Assembly: GCA_961205875.1 (NCBI GenBank) | Contig: OY540812.1 | Coordinates: forward strand, 21,638,001-21,702,000 | Length of the DNA stretch: 64,000 nucleotides | Source of the DNA: Sialis fuliginosa | Taxonomy: Eukaryota; Arthropoda; Insecta; Megaloptera; Sialidae | Direction: 5' to 3' | Shown: positions 22,472 to 33,515 of the stretch, one piece after another | How positions within the stretch are numbered: position 1 is the stretch's first letter | Layout: each line of letters opens with the position of its first letter | Made by a program: the position numbers and the translations under genes | The notes under the pieces: model-generated | Database searches by the model: none | What the model was told of the DNA's origin: nothing | Seen by the model: only the letters and a program-made list of their open reading frames with translations

Positions 22472-22621
22472 GACTCAATCTCCACCCCAACGAACTGTTT
22501 TCAAACAGACTGTCCTCGATTAGGGCCATCTCTACGAGCCCAATTTCGAGGCGAGTCTGGGGGTTAGTATAAATTAAAACGAGGACTCAATCTCCACCCC
22601 AAGGAACTGTTTTAAAACAGA
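22472..22621. repeat. 38-bp direct repeat, 112 bp apart
   Basis: GACTCAATCTCCACCCCAA followed by GAACTGTTTTNAAACAGA occurs at 22472-22509 and 22584-22621 with two differences. The spacer is GC-richer (GGCGAGTCTGGGGGTTAG). Each copy contains a small CTGTTTT/AAACAG palindrome. Origin unknown; it could be a tandem fragment of an unrecognised element. Confidence 0.7.
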
Positions 22622-23835
22622 TAGACATAAGAAATTTGATTTTTGAATATTCTTGACATTGTTGGCCATAAATAATAAATAAATAATTCTTGTGTGTTAG
22701 TAAAATATACAAAACATAAGAATTTTAATGCTAAAATTGTATAAATAATGTATGTTAAGAAGATTTGTATTTCGTGAACATTTTAGGGATTTGGCGTGAG
22801 TCGTTGAGCGCAGGTTATTACACTTTTGTAATTTTTAATGAAATGCTATGTTACATCAAGTGGCTACGACATACACAAGAAGTTGCAAATTTTATATTTA
22901 AGAGAATTATAAGTAAAATATTATATTTGTTAGTTTCAGCGTTTTGGTTGCTTAGCATTCACAGACCGACTGACAAACACACATACCTTATTCAGATAAT
23001 GGTTGTATTCGATTTTAGGTTTCTCGTCTTTGATTTTTTTAAATGATTTCTGTATTTCTGTATTTCTATACTTATAGTACAAAAAAAGACATCTATTTTA
23101 ACATTTATACTTCTCTCGTCACTGTCCCTGACTTTTTGTCTACATACTTGTCTCAAGAAAGTGACGAATAAAGGCTTGTGTTTTAAATATACATATTATA
23201 CAAATAATGAAATTAATTTTTATAGTCCCAACTTTTTTAAACAAAATATTTTTTTGATCCAACTCGACATTTTTATTATTAAAGAAAAAAGAAACTACTA
23301 CAGATTTTTGTTTTTAAGTTAATTTTAAGATAAAGATAAAAATTGATATGCCGAAATTATAAAAATTGGGGCAACGTATTATGATCGTACGTATAATTTT
23401 GTTAGGACTGATTTTTTTTCACCCCTACATACTTTATTTTGAATCATGTTAATTTGATATTTTTTTCTAATGCATTAACTATAATAGTTAGCTTTAATCT
23501 ACTTAATTTATACATGTTTTATATGACATTTGGGTGCCAGCTAGCATTGAAGAATCCCTTCCACATAATTATTTGTTTTTTCAAATTTTTAATGTTGCAT
23601 GTAGACCACCCATTTTGACCATTCGCTATTCACAAACATTCGGAAACAATTGGTCGTTATTTTATTTATACACAAAACAAAATATTCGATGCCTGATCAA
23701 TTTTTAAATAAAGCTATTTACAAGAATAAAATATGATTGGATGGTTTTGTTTTAGTGTTTGGATTCAAAGATCTATGCAATTTTCCGGTGTCATTGAAAA
23801 AATATTTATTGTATAGAATAAAATAGTTATAGCAA
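22622..23835. other. Unannotated stretch
   Basis: A 93-codon frame at 22765-23046 (+) is hydrophobic and A+T-driven, with no recognised domain. No supported gene. Confidence 0.45.
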
Positions 23836-23839
23836 TAAT

Positions 23840-24071
23840 CAGCGGTGTAGCTAAGGGTTAGCAAAACCGACCCCTGTCAGAGGCGCAAGGTCAAAAAGGG
23901 GTACCAAAATGGTGTAGAAGAGCATTATGAGGATTAAAAAATGACATAATGACTAAAAAAGGTATTCACAAACTTCAAAAAACTTCAAAAATCGTACGCA
24001 AATATATAGACCAGGAGAGCGATTTTTTGTAGTTTTTGCCAGGGGCATAGTAATTTGTAGCTACTTCACTG
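23840..24071. mobile_element. CAGTGGCG-type hAT MITE, diverged, 232 bp
   Basis: Left CAGCGGTGTAGCTA and right TAGCTACTTCACTG are imperfect inverted ends. Flanks GCAATAAT (23832-23839) and ATAATAAT (24072-24079) agree at 6 of 8 bases. It carries the family motif ACTAAAAAAGGTATTCA at about 23953. Confidence 0.7.
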
Positions 24072-24179
24072 ATAATAATTAACAGTTTTATTTATTATTT
24101 ATTATATTTTGAATTTTGGAAAATCGAAATGAACGTATATTTTTATTTTATGTATTCATGTATTTACATGGTAACGTAC

Positions 24180-24380
24180 CATATGGGGGGTGTGGGGCTG
24201 AGAACACTCTAGCCCTGTGGTTCGGGGCTAAGGGGGCCCGACGCGGCGAGCAAAAAAAGTCATTGATTAGTATTTTCAAATTAAATTAATTGAAGGATCT
24301 AAAAAAAGGTTATTCAAACATTCCTGGTAGAAAAAAAATTATTTGGAGGCCCGCCAACAATTCCAGTCTGGGAGCTCGTT
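24180..24380. repeat. Degenerate GGGGCCCG transposon remnant
   Basis: G+C-rich pieces (GGGGCTAAGGGGGCCCGACG, GGAGGCCCGCCAACAATTCC) surround the motif AAAAAAAGGTTATTCAAAC shared with the CAGTGGCG elements. Ends and duplication are lost. Confidence 0.4.
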
Positions 24381-24977
24381 ATAGGATATTAGTGGCCATG
24401 AGTATATAAATTTTGCCTTAATTTCACTTTTATAATATGAATAAGAGGTTATGCGGATAAACGCATCAAAATACTCCCTCCTCCTTAAATTCAGAAAAAA
24501 GGAATATACTCATAAAATATCACGTTTCTAGGTCCAGAGGTTTAAGTTGTACGTTGATGAGTTAGTCACTCAGGACTTCTTTTTTATTACCTATTTTTAA
24601 TGGGTAAACATTTTAGTATTTAGGTTTTTTTTTGTATAACTGCACTAGACAAGTCTGAATTAAAAAAATATATGTTTACCTATCGATGAATATAGTAAAA
24701 GTTTCAATTAAATACTAAAATAAACTGAATAAACGAATTTTCCATGAAACTGAAATCAAACGTCGAACTTTGGCGTTTCAGACTTCTGAAATTTTATTTA
24801 ATAATAAAAACTATAAGTAAGGTTTCTAATAATTAATAATGATAATTATTTTAGGGGTATGTGTATTTGTATGTACCAAAAATCCTAGAAGAATTCCATT
24901 CCCGATAATATTACCTAGAAAATAAATTATCTTAATTTAATAAACAGAAAATAAAAATTACATTCAAAATATCAAAG
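24381..24977. other. AT-rich spacer
   Basis: Nothing supported. Confidence 0.5.
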
Positions 24978-25189
24978 TCATTGCAATGCGATCAATTCCA
25001 TTAAAGATCCATCACCGATCTGGCTCAAGAGAGGTTTAGCGCCACAGACAACATATTTACATTGTGTTAGATCTAGTGTGCATGATGTCACGACGAAGGA
25101 CCTTAAAAGCTGCGCGACCTGCACGCACAGGTTCAGTTTCCCGCTCATCGCGATCTGTTCGAAACCGACAGCGCCTCTAGCGGTCACTT
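24978..25189. other. GC-rich, CpG-dense island of unknown function
   Basis: About half G+C by eye against a very A+T-rich background, with many CpG (GCGCGACCTGCACGCACAGG, CTCATCGCGATCTGTTCG). A reverse-strand frame covers it (24978-25187, 69 codons, with an inner start giving MSGKLNLCVQ), composed unlike the A+T shadows elsewhere. It has no recognised domain. It contains CAGCGCCTCTAGCGG, a motif type seen in insect intergenic DNA. It may be a promoter-proximal CpG patch, a first coding exon on the reverse strand, or an old repeat. No neighbouring exon confirms either strand. Confidence 0.4.
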
Positions 25190-25232
25190 CACGTGTTATA
25201 AAGTCGCACGCGCTTCATTAACCATTGTTGCA
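25190..25232 (+). promoter_or_regulatory. Candidate core promoter: CACGTG E-box plus TATAAAG
   Basis: CACGTG at 25190-25195 is followed directly by TTATAAAG (TATA element 25197-25203) at the downstream edge of the CpG-dense island. A transcription start would be expected near 25225-25232. Sequence beyond is again A+T-rich. Chance TATA motifs are frequent here; the combination with an island and an E-box is what makes it worth noting. Confidence 0.35.
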
Positions 25233-25439
25233 CATTATTATTTCAAAATCTATTCATTGTTGTATGATTTTGTTTACTTGTTGCACATGATTTTATTTAA
25301 ATTATAAATATTGTATGCTTTTAAATGTTTATATAGTTATATTGAAAAATATATTAGTATAGTTATTACAGTGTTTCTTTATTGTACTGTATGGTTTGTT
25401 GAAGTTTGAATAAAGAAGATTTCAAAAACATTTGTCAAG
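25225..25439 (+). other. Possible non-coding first exon ending at a CAAG/GTAAAT donor
   Basis: Downstream of the promoter candidate, the first good splice donor on the + strand is CAAG at 25436-25439 followed by GTAAAT. The stretch has stops in all three frames, so it would be untranslated. An alternative reading is an internal exon from 25372, after the acceptor-like AGTTATTACAG, to 25439. No transcript evidence is available. Confidence 0.2.
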
Positions 25440-25441
25440 GT

Positions 25442-26845
25442 AAATTGAATATTTATTTATACATAGCATTGTTGTTTTTATTCTAATCGAAAAAATAATT
25501 TCACTTGAGATTTTAGCTCGTATTAGATATAAAATAAAAATAAATAACATACATTTTTTAAAGGTAAATTATGGATTTTTTAAATCAATGTAAAATATTT
25601 GCAATTTTTTAAACGCTAAGCATTACAACATTTGTTTATTAATTTGTGTAACAATTGCATCGATAAAGTTTGAACTCATTAATGATATGAATATTGATAA
25701 GATGATTGTATATTTCAGGAGTGTGTACTTTGGAGGGGATGTTTGAAAAATTTATTTGATAAAATAATAAATACTGAAAATATGCAAAATGTATTAATCT
25801 TTTATTTTTTATTTCCTAATTTATGCATTTAGAATATGTGTATGGTAATAAATTTTTTAAATCTATTAACAGTAAATTTTTATAAGTAGGTAACTATACA
25901 AATTTTCTGTGTACGCTCTTATTATGTGTATCATAATTTATTTTGTGGTATTTTAGAATTTAGACTTAGATTATTATTTCATCATTGATTTATTTAATTA
26001 TCTGTTTGTATTTAAGTAATGAATGAAATCTAATTAAAATGTTATCTAAAAATAGCTTCATTATTGTCACTTTGTATCAAATATTAATATTTTATACCTA
26101 CAAATACGAGTATGAATTTCAAATAATGAGTAAATAATGAATATTATGTTACTAGAATTAATTTTAGGAAATGTATCAAAAATATAATATTTGTTTAATT
26201 AGTTTTATTAAAATTCCGCACATTACAGACCAATTACATACCTACGTAAAACTGTTCAAAATTATGTTAATTATACGTTTTTAAATGTCAAAAATTTGTT
26301 TCTAAGAACTACATTTTCAATAAAACATAAATTTAATTACAGTCGTAAAAAAACTGTTATTTTATTAATTTGTAAATTTATATTTCCAAATCATCTAAAA
26401 ATTAATATAAAATATGCGAAAGTACGATCTTGAGCACGCGTTTGTTGACAATTATTATATCTGCAACTCATTATAATATTAAAATTAACAGTCATTAGTA
26501 TTTTGCTGATGGTTATAATATGCGATTGAAACAAATGCTGCAAATGAATATTTACAAATATAAATATGACATCATCTAATTTCAAAACCTATTTTTAATG
26601 AGGTGAATAAATTACCTGTGCAAAATAAAAACAATTTTTACAATGTTTGTTTCGAAATAATATATCGATTATTATTGATCAAAGAATAATTTGAGATATA
26701 CATAGTATTATGACGATCACCATAAATAATTTTGTATACAATAAATTTTTAAACCAAGGGTGTTATCAAGAATTTTCCAAAGTGATACTAACTGTAGCAC
26801 TGTAAAAAATAAAAAAATATAAAAATAACATATTTATAATACCTA
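25442..26845. other. AT-rich unannotated stretch
   Basis: About 1.4 kb with no repeat ends or palindromes that I can support. An acceptor-like TATATTTCAG at about 25719 precedes GAGTGTGTACTTTGGAGG but no exon is evident. Confidence 0.45.
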
Positions 26846-26849
26846 CATG

Positions 26850-27375
26850 CAGTGGCGCCGGAAATATTTTTTTCTGTGGGGGGGGGGGGGCAGTACAAAC
26901 CTCACTTGGTGTTCTTAAAATCAAAATTGACTTCAATTTTCTTTAGCTTGATATTATTTATTTAGAAAAATAAATAGAAATACAGTGGAACCTCGTTAGT
27001 ACGTTTTTAAAAAGACTGGGGGAAAACATGTACTAACGAGAAAAATGTACCGACGAAATATTTTAATATGGGGTTTTATGGAAGAATGTCGGGACCTAAA
27101 AAAAGAAAAAAACGTACTGTACTCACTTTTTATTTTTCTTTATCCCCAACTAGACTCGTGGTTAAATTTTATAATTTTTTTGTGAACTTTAACATCAGTT
27201 TACAAAAATCAAAAAAAAAAATAATAGTAAAAAAATTATAGAAAACAGAATTTTTCACGTTGCTTCAAACCCGCTCTAACAAAACAGGATTAAAATTTGG
27301 GGGGAGGGGGCAAGTAGTTATTGCCCCCGCAATGAAAATTTGAATGTTATGTGGCCCGGGCCCCATTGGAGCTCT
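26850..27375. mobile_element. CAGTGGCGCCGG transposon remnant with a G run
   Basis: CAGTGGCGCCGGAAATATTT at 26850 is a left end of the CAGTGGCG type, followed by 13 G (26878-26890). GC-rich debris at 27296-27375 (GGGGGCAAGTAGTTATTGCC, GGCCCGGGCCCC) may be its other side. The pogo-like element at 26983 seems inserted in it. No duplication seen. Confidence 0.5.
26983..27120. mobile_element. pogo/Tigger-like MITE, copy 2
   Basis: CAGTGGAACCTCGTTAGTAC preceded by TA, then complementary segments (CATGTACTAACGAG) and the shared TTATGGAAGAATGTCGGG tract. Best preserved left end of the three copies. Tc1/mariner-type TA flank on the left; right end uncertain. Confidence 0.7.
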
Positions 27376-27860
27376 CTCAGGGCCTGTATATAGGTATCTA
27401 CATTCTACATATTAATATTTTTTATTCATAATATATTAATTATGTTGTTATAATTTTTTTAAAGCATTAGATTTAAATTAGGTCCTACAGCTTAATAATC
27501 GTAATTTTCATTTGAACAAAGAAAATTAAATCTTGTTGTATTATTTGTATGTAAACAAACTACATCAATGATACTCGTACATGATATACAAACAGAAAAA
27601 TAGTAATGAGTACATCAGTCATAAAAAAAATCAGCAGTTATATCATTTGATAGATATACATATTATTTAAGATATTAACAACCTTTTGAAGCTACAAAAA
27701 ATTGGAACCAAAACACGTTGAAGTGATTCAATACCATTATAATGATTAATTATTATTTTTATTAATCCTTTAACCACCATAAATATAACTGTAATTACCT
27801 ACAAGTATAATTTTTAATATACAAAAAAATTCTAAACATATAACATGCAAATATATAATA

Positions 27861-28150
27861 GGATGTTTTATAAATGAATTGTCAATATTGAAGGGGGTTA
27901 ATCTGTGCTTTCGCTTTATTTTTCCATTCAAAATACTAAAAATGACATTAATTGAGACTCTCGTTTTTTCCCCAAAAAAATATCTAATACAGTTTCGTAG
28001 TTAATAAAAAAAAAAAATTTCAAAAAAATCTTGATCATCTTGTATATCAAAAATAAAGATAAAACGGACCTATGTTTATTTAAACTTTTTGTCTTAAAAT
28101 CATATATTGATTAACCCCCTTCAATATTGACATTCAATTCTGAAAGATCC
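27861..28150. mobile_element. Palindromic MITE, arms of about 42 bp
   Basis: Left GGATGTTTTATAAATGAATT with TGTCAATATTGAAGGGGGTT is mirrored at the right by AACCCCCTTCAATATTGACA with AATTCTGAAAGATCC. About 290 bp overall with an A+T-rich loop and no coding frame. Superfamily unclear. Confidence 0.75.
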
Positions 28151-28499
28151 TGTAGAATACACTTTTTTAAGGAAAAATGTTAGGTACGCACCATTTAACT
28201 ACATAGGGATGCATCATATTTTGGTTGTGCAAATATACAATATCTTTTTCAATTTATGTACATATTATGTAGGTGTACATTACACATACAAGTAATATTT
28301 TATTAGCATAACAGTGATTTGTAGGTATTTGATTTAGATATATAATAAAAATATTTGTATTCGTATATTTAAAGTTCGACTTAAAAAATTTGAGTGTTAC
28401 TTTATTATCAAAACATGAAAATGAAGATTAAAATAATTTATTACAAACAAAATATTGTAACAAAACTATTATTTAATTCAATTATCGAAAGTTCATTTC

Positions 28500-29249
28500 T
28501 AGTCCAGTCGCTAGACAATTTCGTATAGGGATGGCGCTAGAAAAAAATTACGGAGTACGTTTTTTTCGAGAAATTGGTAGATTTCGATGTATAGAACATG
28601 ACAGTAACTTCCCCCCCCCCTTCGAAGGGGGGTGCATAATTTTCTAGAGGCTCACAAAGCTGTCGATAATCACTTATTTCAAAAAAAACTCGAGAACGGT
28701 TAATTTTAGGATAATATTAGTTATTACAAATATTAAAGCTGATTAAATTCTGAATAAAATGTTTGTTTTTTTAAAATTACGTAGTATTAATAGTTGTTAA
28801 AATAGATCACGCGAAAAAATCACATAATGACGTGGATTTTGGAAATTACGCAAAAAATGTAGAGTTTCGTTTAACCGCTGTATTTAATACGATTTTCATC
28901 GAATTTTCAATTAAAATTATAGTATTTGATAGAATAAATAACACTCTGTACAACAGTGCTTTCAATATAATTTCAATATCTTGAAAACTGTTTGATTTAT
29001 AAGCAATCAAAGTTCTCAGTAACATAAAGTTTTACTGAAAATTCTTCCCTTTTTTAGACGACCGATATAAATATCTTCTAAACCGAATATAAAAAAATCC
29101 GACAAGGGATCTATAGAAAATTTAATGCTGTAAGCTATGGTTTTTATTTCATTTCAATAATTTCAAAAATGTTCATGTTATAGTGAAATTTCTCGAAAAA
29201 AACGTACTCCGTCATTTTTTTCTAGCTCAATTGTCTGACGACTGGACTA
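28500..29249. mobile_element. TAGTCCAGTCG foldback element, 750 bp
   Basis: Ends TAGTCCAGTCGCTAGACAAT and ATTGTCTGACGACTGGACTA. The arms continue with TAGAAAAAAATTACGGAGTA against TACTCCGTCATTTTTTTCTA and with CGAGAAATT. Flanks share only TTC, which may be chance. The interior has a 10-base C run at 28611-28620 and no coding frame. Confidence 0.75.
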
Positions 29250-29264
29250 TTCCACACTCTACTA

Positions 29265-30190
29265 ATTTAATAATTCAAGTAATATCGCCTCTGTTTCGTT
29301 TCATTAAAACTAAAGTCTGATCTCGTTTTAATTCAAGTATTATCGTCTCATTCTCGTCTCGTTAAAATTTAAGTATTATCGTTAATATTCAAGTAATATC
29401 ATCTCGGTTTCATCTCACTTAAATTCAAGTAGTATCGTATGTCTCGTCTCGTAAAATCATCTCGATCTCTTCTTATTGTAATTCGTGTGGTATCGTCTCG
29501 GACCGTTTCGATAATGTTTAATTAGAATTGTCTCGATCTTGTCTCGTTAATATTTAAGTAATATCGTCTCGGTCTCGTATCGTTAATATTTAAATCCAAT
29601 CACCTCGGTTTCGTCTCGTTTTAATTCGTGTCATATCGTCTCGGACCAATTCGATAATATTTAATTAGAATTGTCTCGATCTCGTCTCGTTAATATTTAA
29701 GTAATATCGTCTCGGTCTCGTATCGTTAATATTTAAATCCAATCACCTCGGTTTCATCTCGTTTTAATTCGTGTCGTATCGTCTCGGACCATTTCGATAA
29801 TATTTAATTAGAATCGTCTCGATCTCGTCTCGTTAATATTTAAGTAATATCGTCTCGGTCTCGTCTCGTTAATATTTAAGTGGAATCGTTTCGTTCTCGT
29901 CTCGTTTTATTTCGTGTCGTATCCTCTCAGTCCTGTTTTGTTAATATTTAAGTAATATCGTCCCGGTCTCGTCTCATTCAAACTCAAGTAGTATCATGTC
30001 GTATTGTCTCGATCCCTTTTCATTAATATTTAATTAGTATCGTCTCGATCTCGTCTCCTTAATATTTAAGTAATATGTGTCGCTCTCGTCTCATTCAAAG
30101 TCAAGTAGTATCGTCTCGATCCCGTGCCAAAAAATTCAAGTCTTGTCCGAAATATAAGGTAATCTCGTCTTGATTTTGATCTTGTGTCGA
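29265..30190. repeat. GTCTCG satellite, about 36-bp units in 143-bp blocks
   Basis: Units resemble TCTCGTCTCGTTAATATTTA followed by AGTAATATCG. The marker ATTAGAAT starts at 29521, 29664 and 29807, exactly 143 bp apart, equal to four units of about 36 bp, so the centre has a higher-order structure. The flanks are more diverged. Single GTCTCG tracts occur at 11215-11290, 33340-33515 and 39838-39905, suggesting origin from a dispersed element. No coding potential. Confidence 0.85.
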
Positions 30191-30965
30191 CTTTTGTGAG
30201 CTCTAATAGCCCTTCTCCGGGAGATGATTTTCATTTTGTGCCCTGTCGCTTGTTTATCTAATAGTAAATCCAGTTCTGATGTTCTTATGCATAATTAACG
30301 TGTATTTTTTAATATGTAACGCGGTTGTTTGATTAAGTTGATTAAATTCTTAGCCTTAATAACACAAACATGTCAAAACTTTAGAACAATATTTTGTAAA
30401 ACGGTCGCAATGTTTAAACAATCAGTATTAATTATTTATTTAAATCGTGGGCTAAGCAAACATTGTTCTTATCTATGGAACAAGAGAAACATTATTATGT
30501 TGCACATGACCCAGTTTTAACAAATACAAATTATTTGTTTTTATTTACTTTTTAATATGTATAAGGTATATCTATTGTATAATTCACAATATCATGGCCT
30601 TCTATAATTTATATTTATAAGTATTTGTGTTTTATATACATACATATTCTTATACATATTTGTAAATGAATTCACAGAAACACTAAATAATTCATTCAAT
30701 CAACGAAAATTTCAATTTCTTATGTTCTAAATTAAAATTTTATCCGAAGTCCGTTACATTGGAGTATGATAATATCAAGGTTCTACTCTACTTGAATGTA
30801 TTTTTGTAAGAAAAAATCAATTGTAAATTTTCCTTCCATAAACTAATCTTAGGCTGTTTAACAACAAAATTCTCATTACAATCGTTTTCGTAGTTTTCAT
30901 GTTAAGTTGGAACAAACTAAATGATTGATAACAATATTTTAAACTATCAAAATGGATAGTATTCC
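30191..30965. other. AT-rich unannotated stretch
   Basis: Nothing supported; a 63-codon frame at 30329-30520 has no recognised motif. Confidence 0.5.
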
Positions 30966-30967
30966 AA

Positions 30968-31300
30968 GAAAAAAAACTAGATCTGAAGTGATCAAATCAG
31001 ATCTGCATTTTGAGACAATAAGATCATATTTGTTCATTGATTTTTGATCTGTGGAGACCTGCAAAGATCTACAATGATCTAAAAACTTCTACAAAGATCT
31101 ACAAAGATCGTGAAAAAGGTTTATGAATTTGCAACGTTTGCATCTGTATACGATCTTTGTAGATCGTTGTAGATCGTTGTAAGTTGTTGTAGATCTTTGC
31201 AGGTCTTCACAGATCATTTTAGTGAAAAAATATGACTGTCTCAAAATGCAGATCTATCCCAGATCTGATTTGATCACTTCAGATCTAAAATTGTTTCCCG
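30968..31300. mobile_element. AGATCT palindromic MITE, copy 1
   Basis: Left AGATCTGAAGTGATCAAATC with AGATCTGCATTTTGAGACA is mirrored by TGTCTCAAAATGCAGATCTA and GATTTGATCACTTCAGATCT. Between the arms are many GATCT and ATGATCTACA units, also in inverted order. The whole unit could fold as one long stem. Related copies at 44444-44654 and 60473-60870. Confidence 0.82.
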
Positions 31301-31578
31301 TGTTACCTATAAAATCACGTATAAAGTCTAAAAATCGTAAATAATTTCTTTGTACAAAGACAGTTCCTACACAAATTTACTTTAAAATAATTAATGATAT
31401 TTAACAAACTTGCAATCATTGTAAGTTAAATTATATAACATTTTTTCCCATTTATAGGCAAATATTAAAAGATTTCTTTTGAACATTTGAGTAACCAAGG
31501 TGAGCAAGGGCATACCTTCTTTCCCCCACAGTTATAAAATAATGGCGCCTCTGGTCACTTTACCTGTTACAATAAAAT

Positions 31579-32024
31579 TAGAGCCGACCTTAGCAAGTGT
31601 GGCGCCCTGGGCGAGATTTATTTTTCCGCCCTCTCTTTCCCTAAAAAAATGTTCAAAAATCACCAAAAATTACAATTAAGATTGATAAATTAACAAATAA
31701 GTTGAATAGTTAATATCTCAGCTTGGCGCGATCCTACAGACTCAAACTTTTTTAAAATATAGCTTACATCATTAACTTTAAGACTATCAAATGCCCTAAG
31801 ACCGGCGAAACCTCTTTTCCTATTATTAACAAATTATATTAATTATTATATAATGATAATTAATACCTCTGCTTGGCGCGATCCTAGACTCCAACTTCAA
31901 AAAATTTTAAGATTAAAAAAACGTTTACTCAAAAATAACTTATACCCCATTGTGCGCCGCCCCACTAGGCTTGGCGCCTCGGAAGGTCGCCCTGGTTGCC
32001 CACCCCCCTAAAACCGGCGCTGCA
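31579..32024. mobile_element. GGCGCCCTGGGCG hAT-like element, about 446 bp
   Basis: Left TAGAGCCGACCTTAG and right CTAAAACCGGCGCTGCA are imperfect inverted ends. Flanks AATAAAAT and TATAATAT agree at 6 of 8. A direct repeat inside (CTTGGCGCGATCCTA near 31723 and 31873) and CGCCCTGGGCGAG/GTCGCCCTGGTTGCC tracts are similar in style to the CAGTGGCG elements. Confidence 0.6.
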
Positions 32025-32032
32025 TATAATAT

Positions 32033-32434
32033 ACAAGAAATCAGTAAGGTGAATTTGAAATTTCAACAAATTACCCACTTCACGTTGTGTGCACATACTT
32101 TTGATATGTATCAACGTTACAGAGTAGCATATATCGTAAAAACAATACACCACTAATAAATATACATGTTAAAATATACAATGGAAAGAATGCTATAAAA
32201 TAATAAATACACAATTCAATGTAAAAAGATAAACTTTGGGTAATTATAACTGTGTTTGAAATATTAAGAATTATAATATTATGATAATTTCTTTTTACCA
32301 AAATATTATTATTTAAATTGTTTATACTTCTGTTCAATTCATTATTATTAATAATACTTTTAAATTAGAAATGCTGTTATTGAATCCTTCAATAAATCGA
32401 ACGAAAGAAAATTATACATCCAGACAGACTGATA
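32033..32434. other. AT-rich spacer
   Basis: Only short A+T-driven frames; nothing supported. Confidence 0.5.
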
Positions 32435-32436
32435 TA

Positions 32437-32920
32437 AGGTACTGGCACTAGTCTTGGATCTTACCCCAGTGTTGGACTCTTGGTTAATTAAATGTACTAA
32501 ATAATAAATATTTGTTGATATTTGATTACTGTCATTACAAATGTTAGGCATTTAAACTAATTATAAGTCTTATCTATTTATTAATTAGTATATTATAATA
32601 GCATATACTTTACATTGTTTCAAATTTTATGATTCTTTATTTTATAACTTTTGTGTTGTAGTACTTATCATTTTGTAATCGTTAGCAAGTGTCCATAACA
32701 GGGTACCCATTACTAGTTTTACTTTATCCATTACTGAAGAAAAAAAACATAAACAAAACAAAAGGCTATAATTAAAAAAAACTGTATTTACTGACTTTGA
32801 TATCTATATTGATTTAATAAAGAAGTAAATTTTTATTAATAACATGATTTCATCATTAACATGAATTACAAAAAACAGTACACCTTGCCTTTAAAGCGAC
32901 CAAGACTGGTGCCAGTACCT
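32437..32920. mobile_element. TA-MITE family (GGTACTGG), copy 3, reverse orientation
   Basis: Ends AGGTACTGGCACTAGTCTTG and CAAGACTGGTGCCAGTACCT with TA on both sides. The interior is the reverse of copies at 6048 and 56581 (GTAGTACTTATCATTTTGTA). 484 bp. Confidence 0.88.
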
Positions 32921-32922
32921 TA

Positions 32923-33339
32923 TAGTACATCCGCTATTCGAAAAATAATTTTTTTTTACGTTCTGAAGGTACCTACATCTGCCCGTATCTTGGTTTTCGA
33001 CGATAGATTTTAAAAAATTTATTAAAATATAAAAAAAATACAGATAAATATAAAAGATTATAGATAATATAGGATTAAAATTTATTCTAAATAAATAATA
33101 GAGACAACAACAACAATAATAAAAAAGTATTACGATAATCACATTTTAAATTGTAGTATCTTATTACTGTAGGATCTATTCAACGAGAGGGGATATACAA
33201 TATTTTTGTTTCCTACGGAACATAGTAGTAATAATATGCAGTTTTAATTTCCACTGCAATATTGAGGAAATTTTTACAGTTATTATATCTATCCTTTGAA
33301 ATAGAAATTTTAAATAAATCATTCATAGTAGTTTTTAGG
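32923..33339. other. AT-rich spacer
   Basis: Short microsatellite-like CAA/TAA units at about 33101-33120; nothing else supported. Confidence 0.5.
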
Positions 33340-33515
33340 GCATACACGAGACGAGACAGGATTCAGGTCACATTTATTTATCGAATTTTACAACTAATAA
33401 TCTCGTCTCGATTTTATCTCATGAAAACTGAAGCCATATCATCTTGGTCTCAAAAAAATTATGTTGGCGTCGTCTCGGACACGTGACCGAAACCGAAACG
33501 AGATTGAGTTGTTAT
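33340..33515. repeat. Dispersed GTCTCG tract
   Basis: CACGAGACGAGACAGG, ATCTCGTCTCGATTTTATCT, CGTCGTCTCGGACACGTG and CCGAAACCGAAACGAGA lie within 175 bp in both orientations. Related in motif to the satellite at 29265-30190; probably transposon subterminal sequence. Confidence 0.55.

Noticed and set aside
22765..23046. 93-codon forward frame, hydrophobic
   Set aside because: No known domain, A+T-driven composition, no promoter or splice context. Expected by chance in 64 kb over six frames.
25372..25439. 68-nt internal coding exon between ATTACAG and GTAAAT
   Set aside because: All three frames contain stops, and the acceptor has a weak pyrimidine tract. Kept only as part of a possible untranslated exon.
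29265..30190. CRISPR-like array of regularly spaced repeats
   Set aside because: Units are contiguous and diverge gradually, with no unique spacers; the genome is eukaryotic. It is a satellite.
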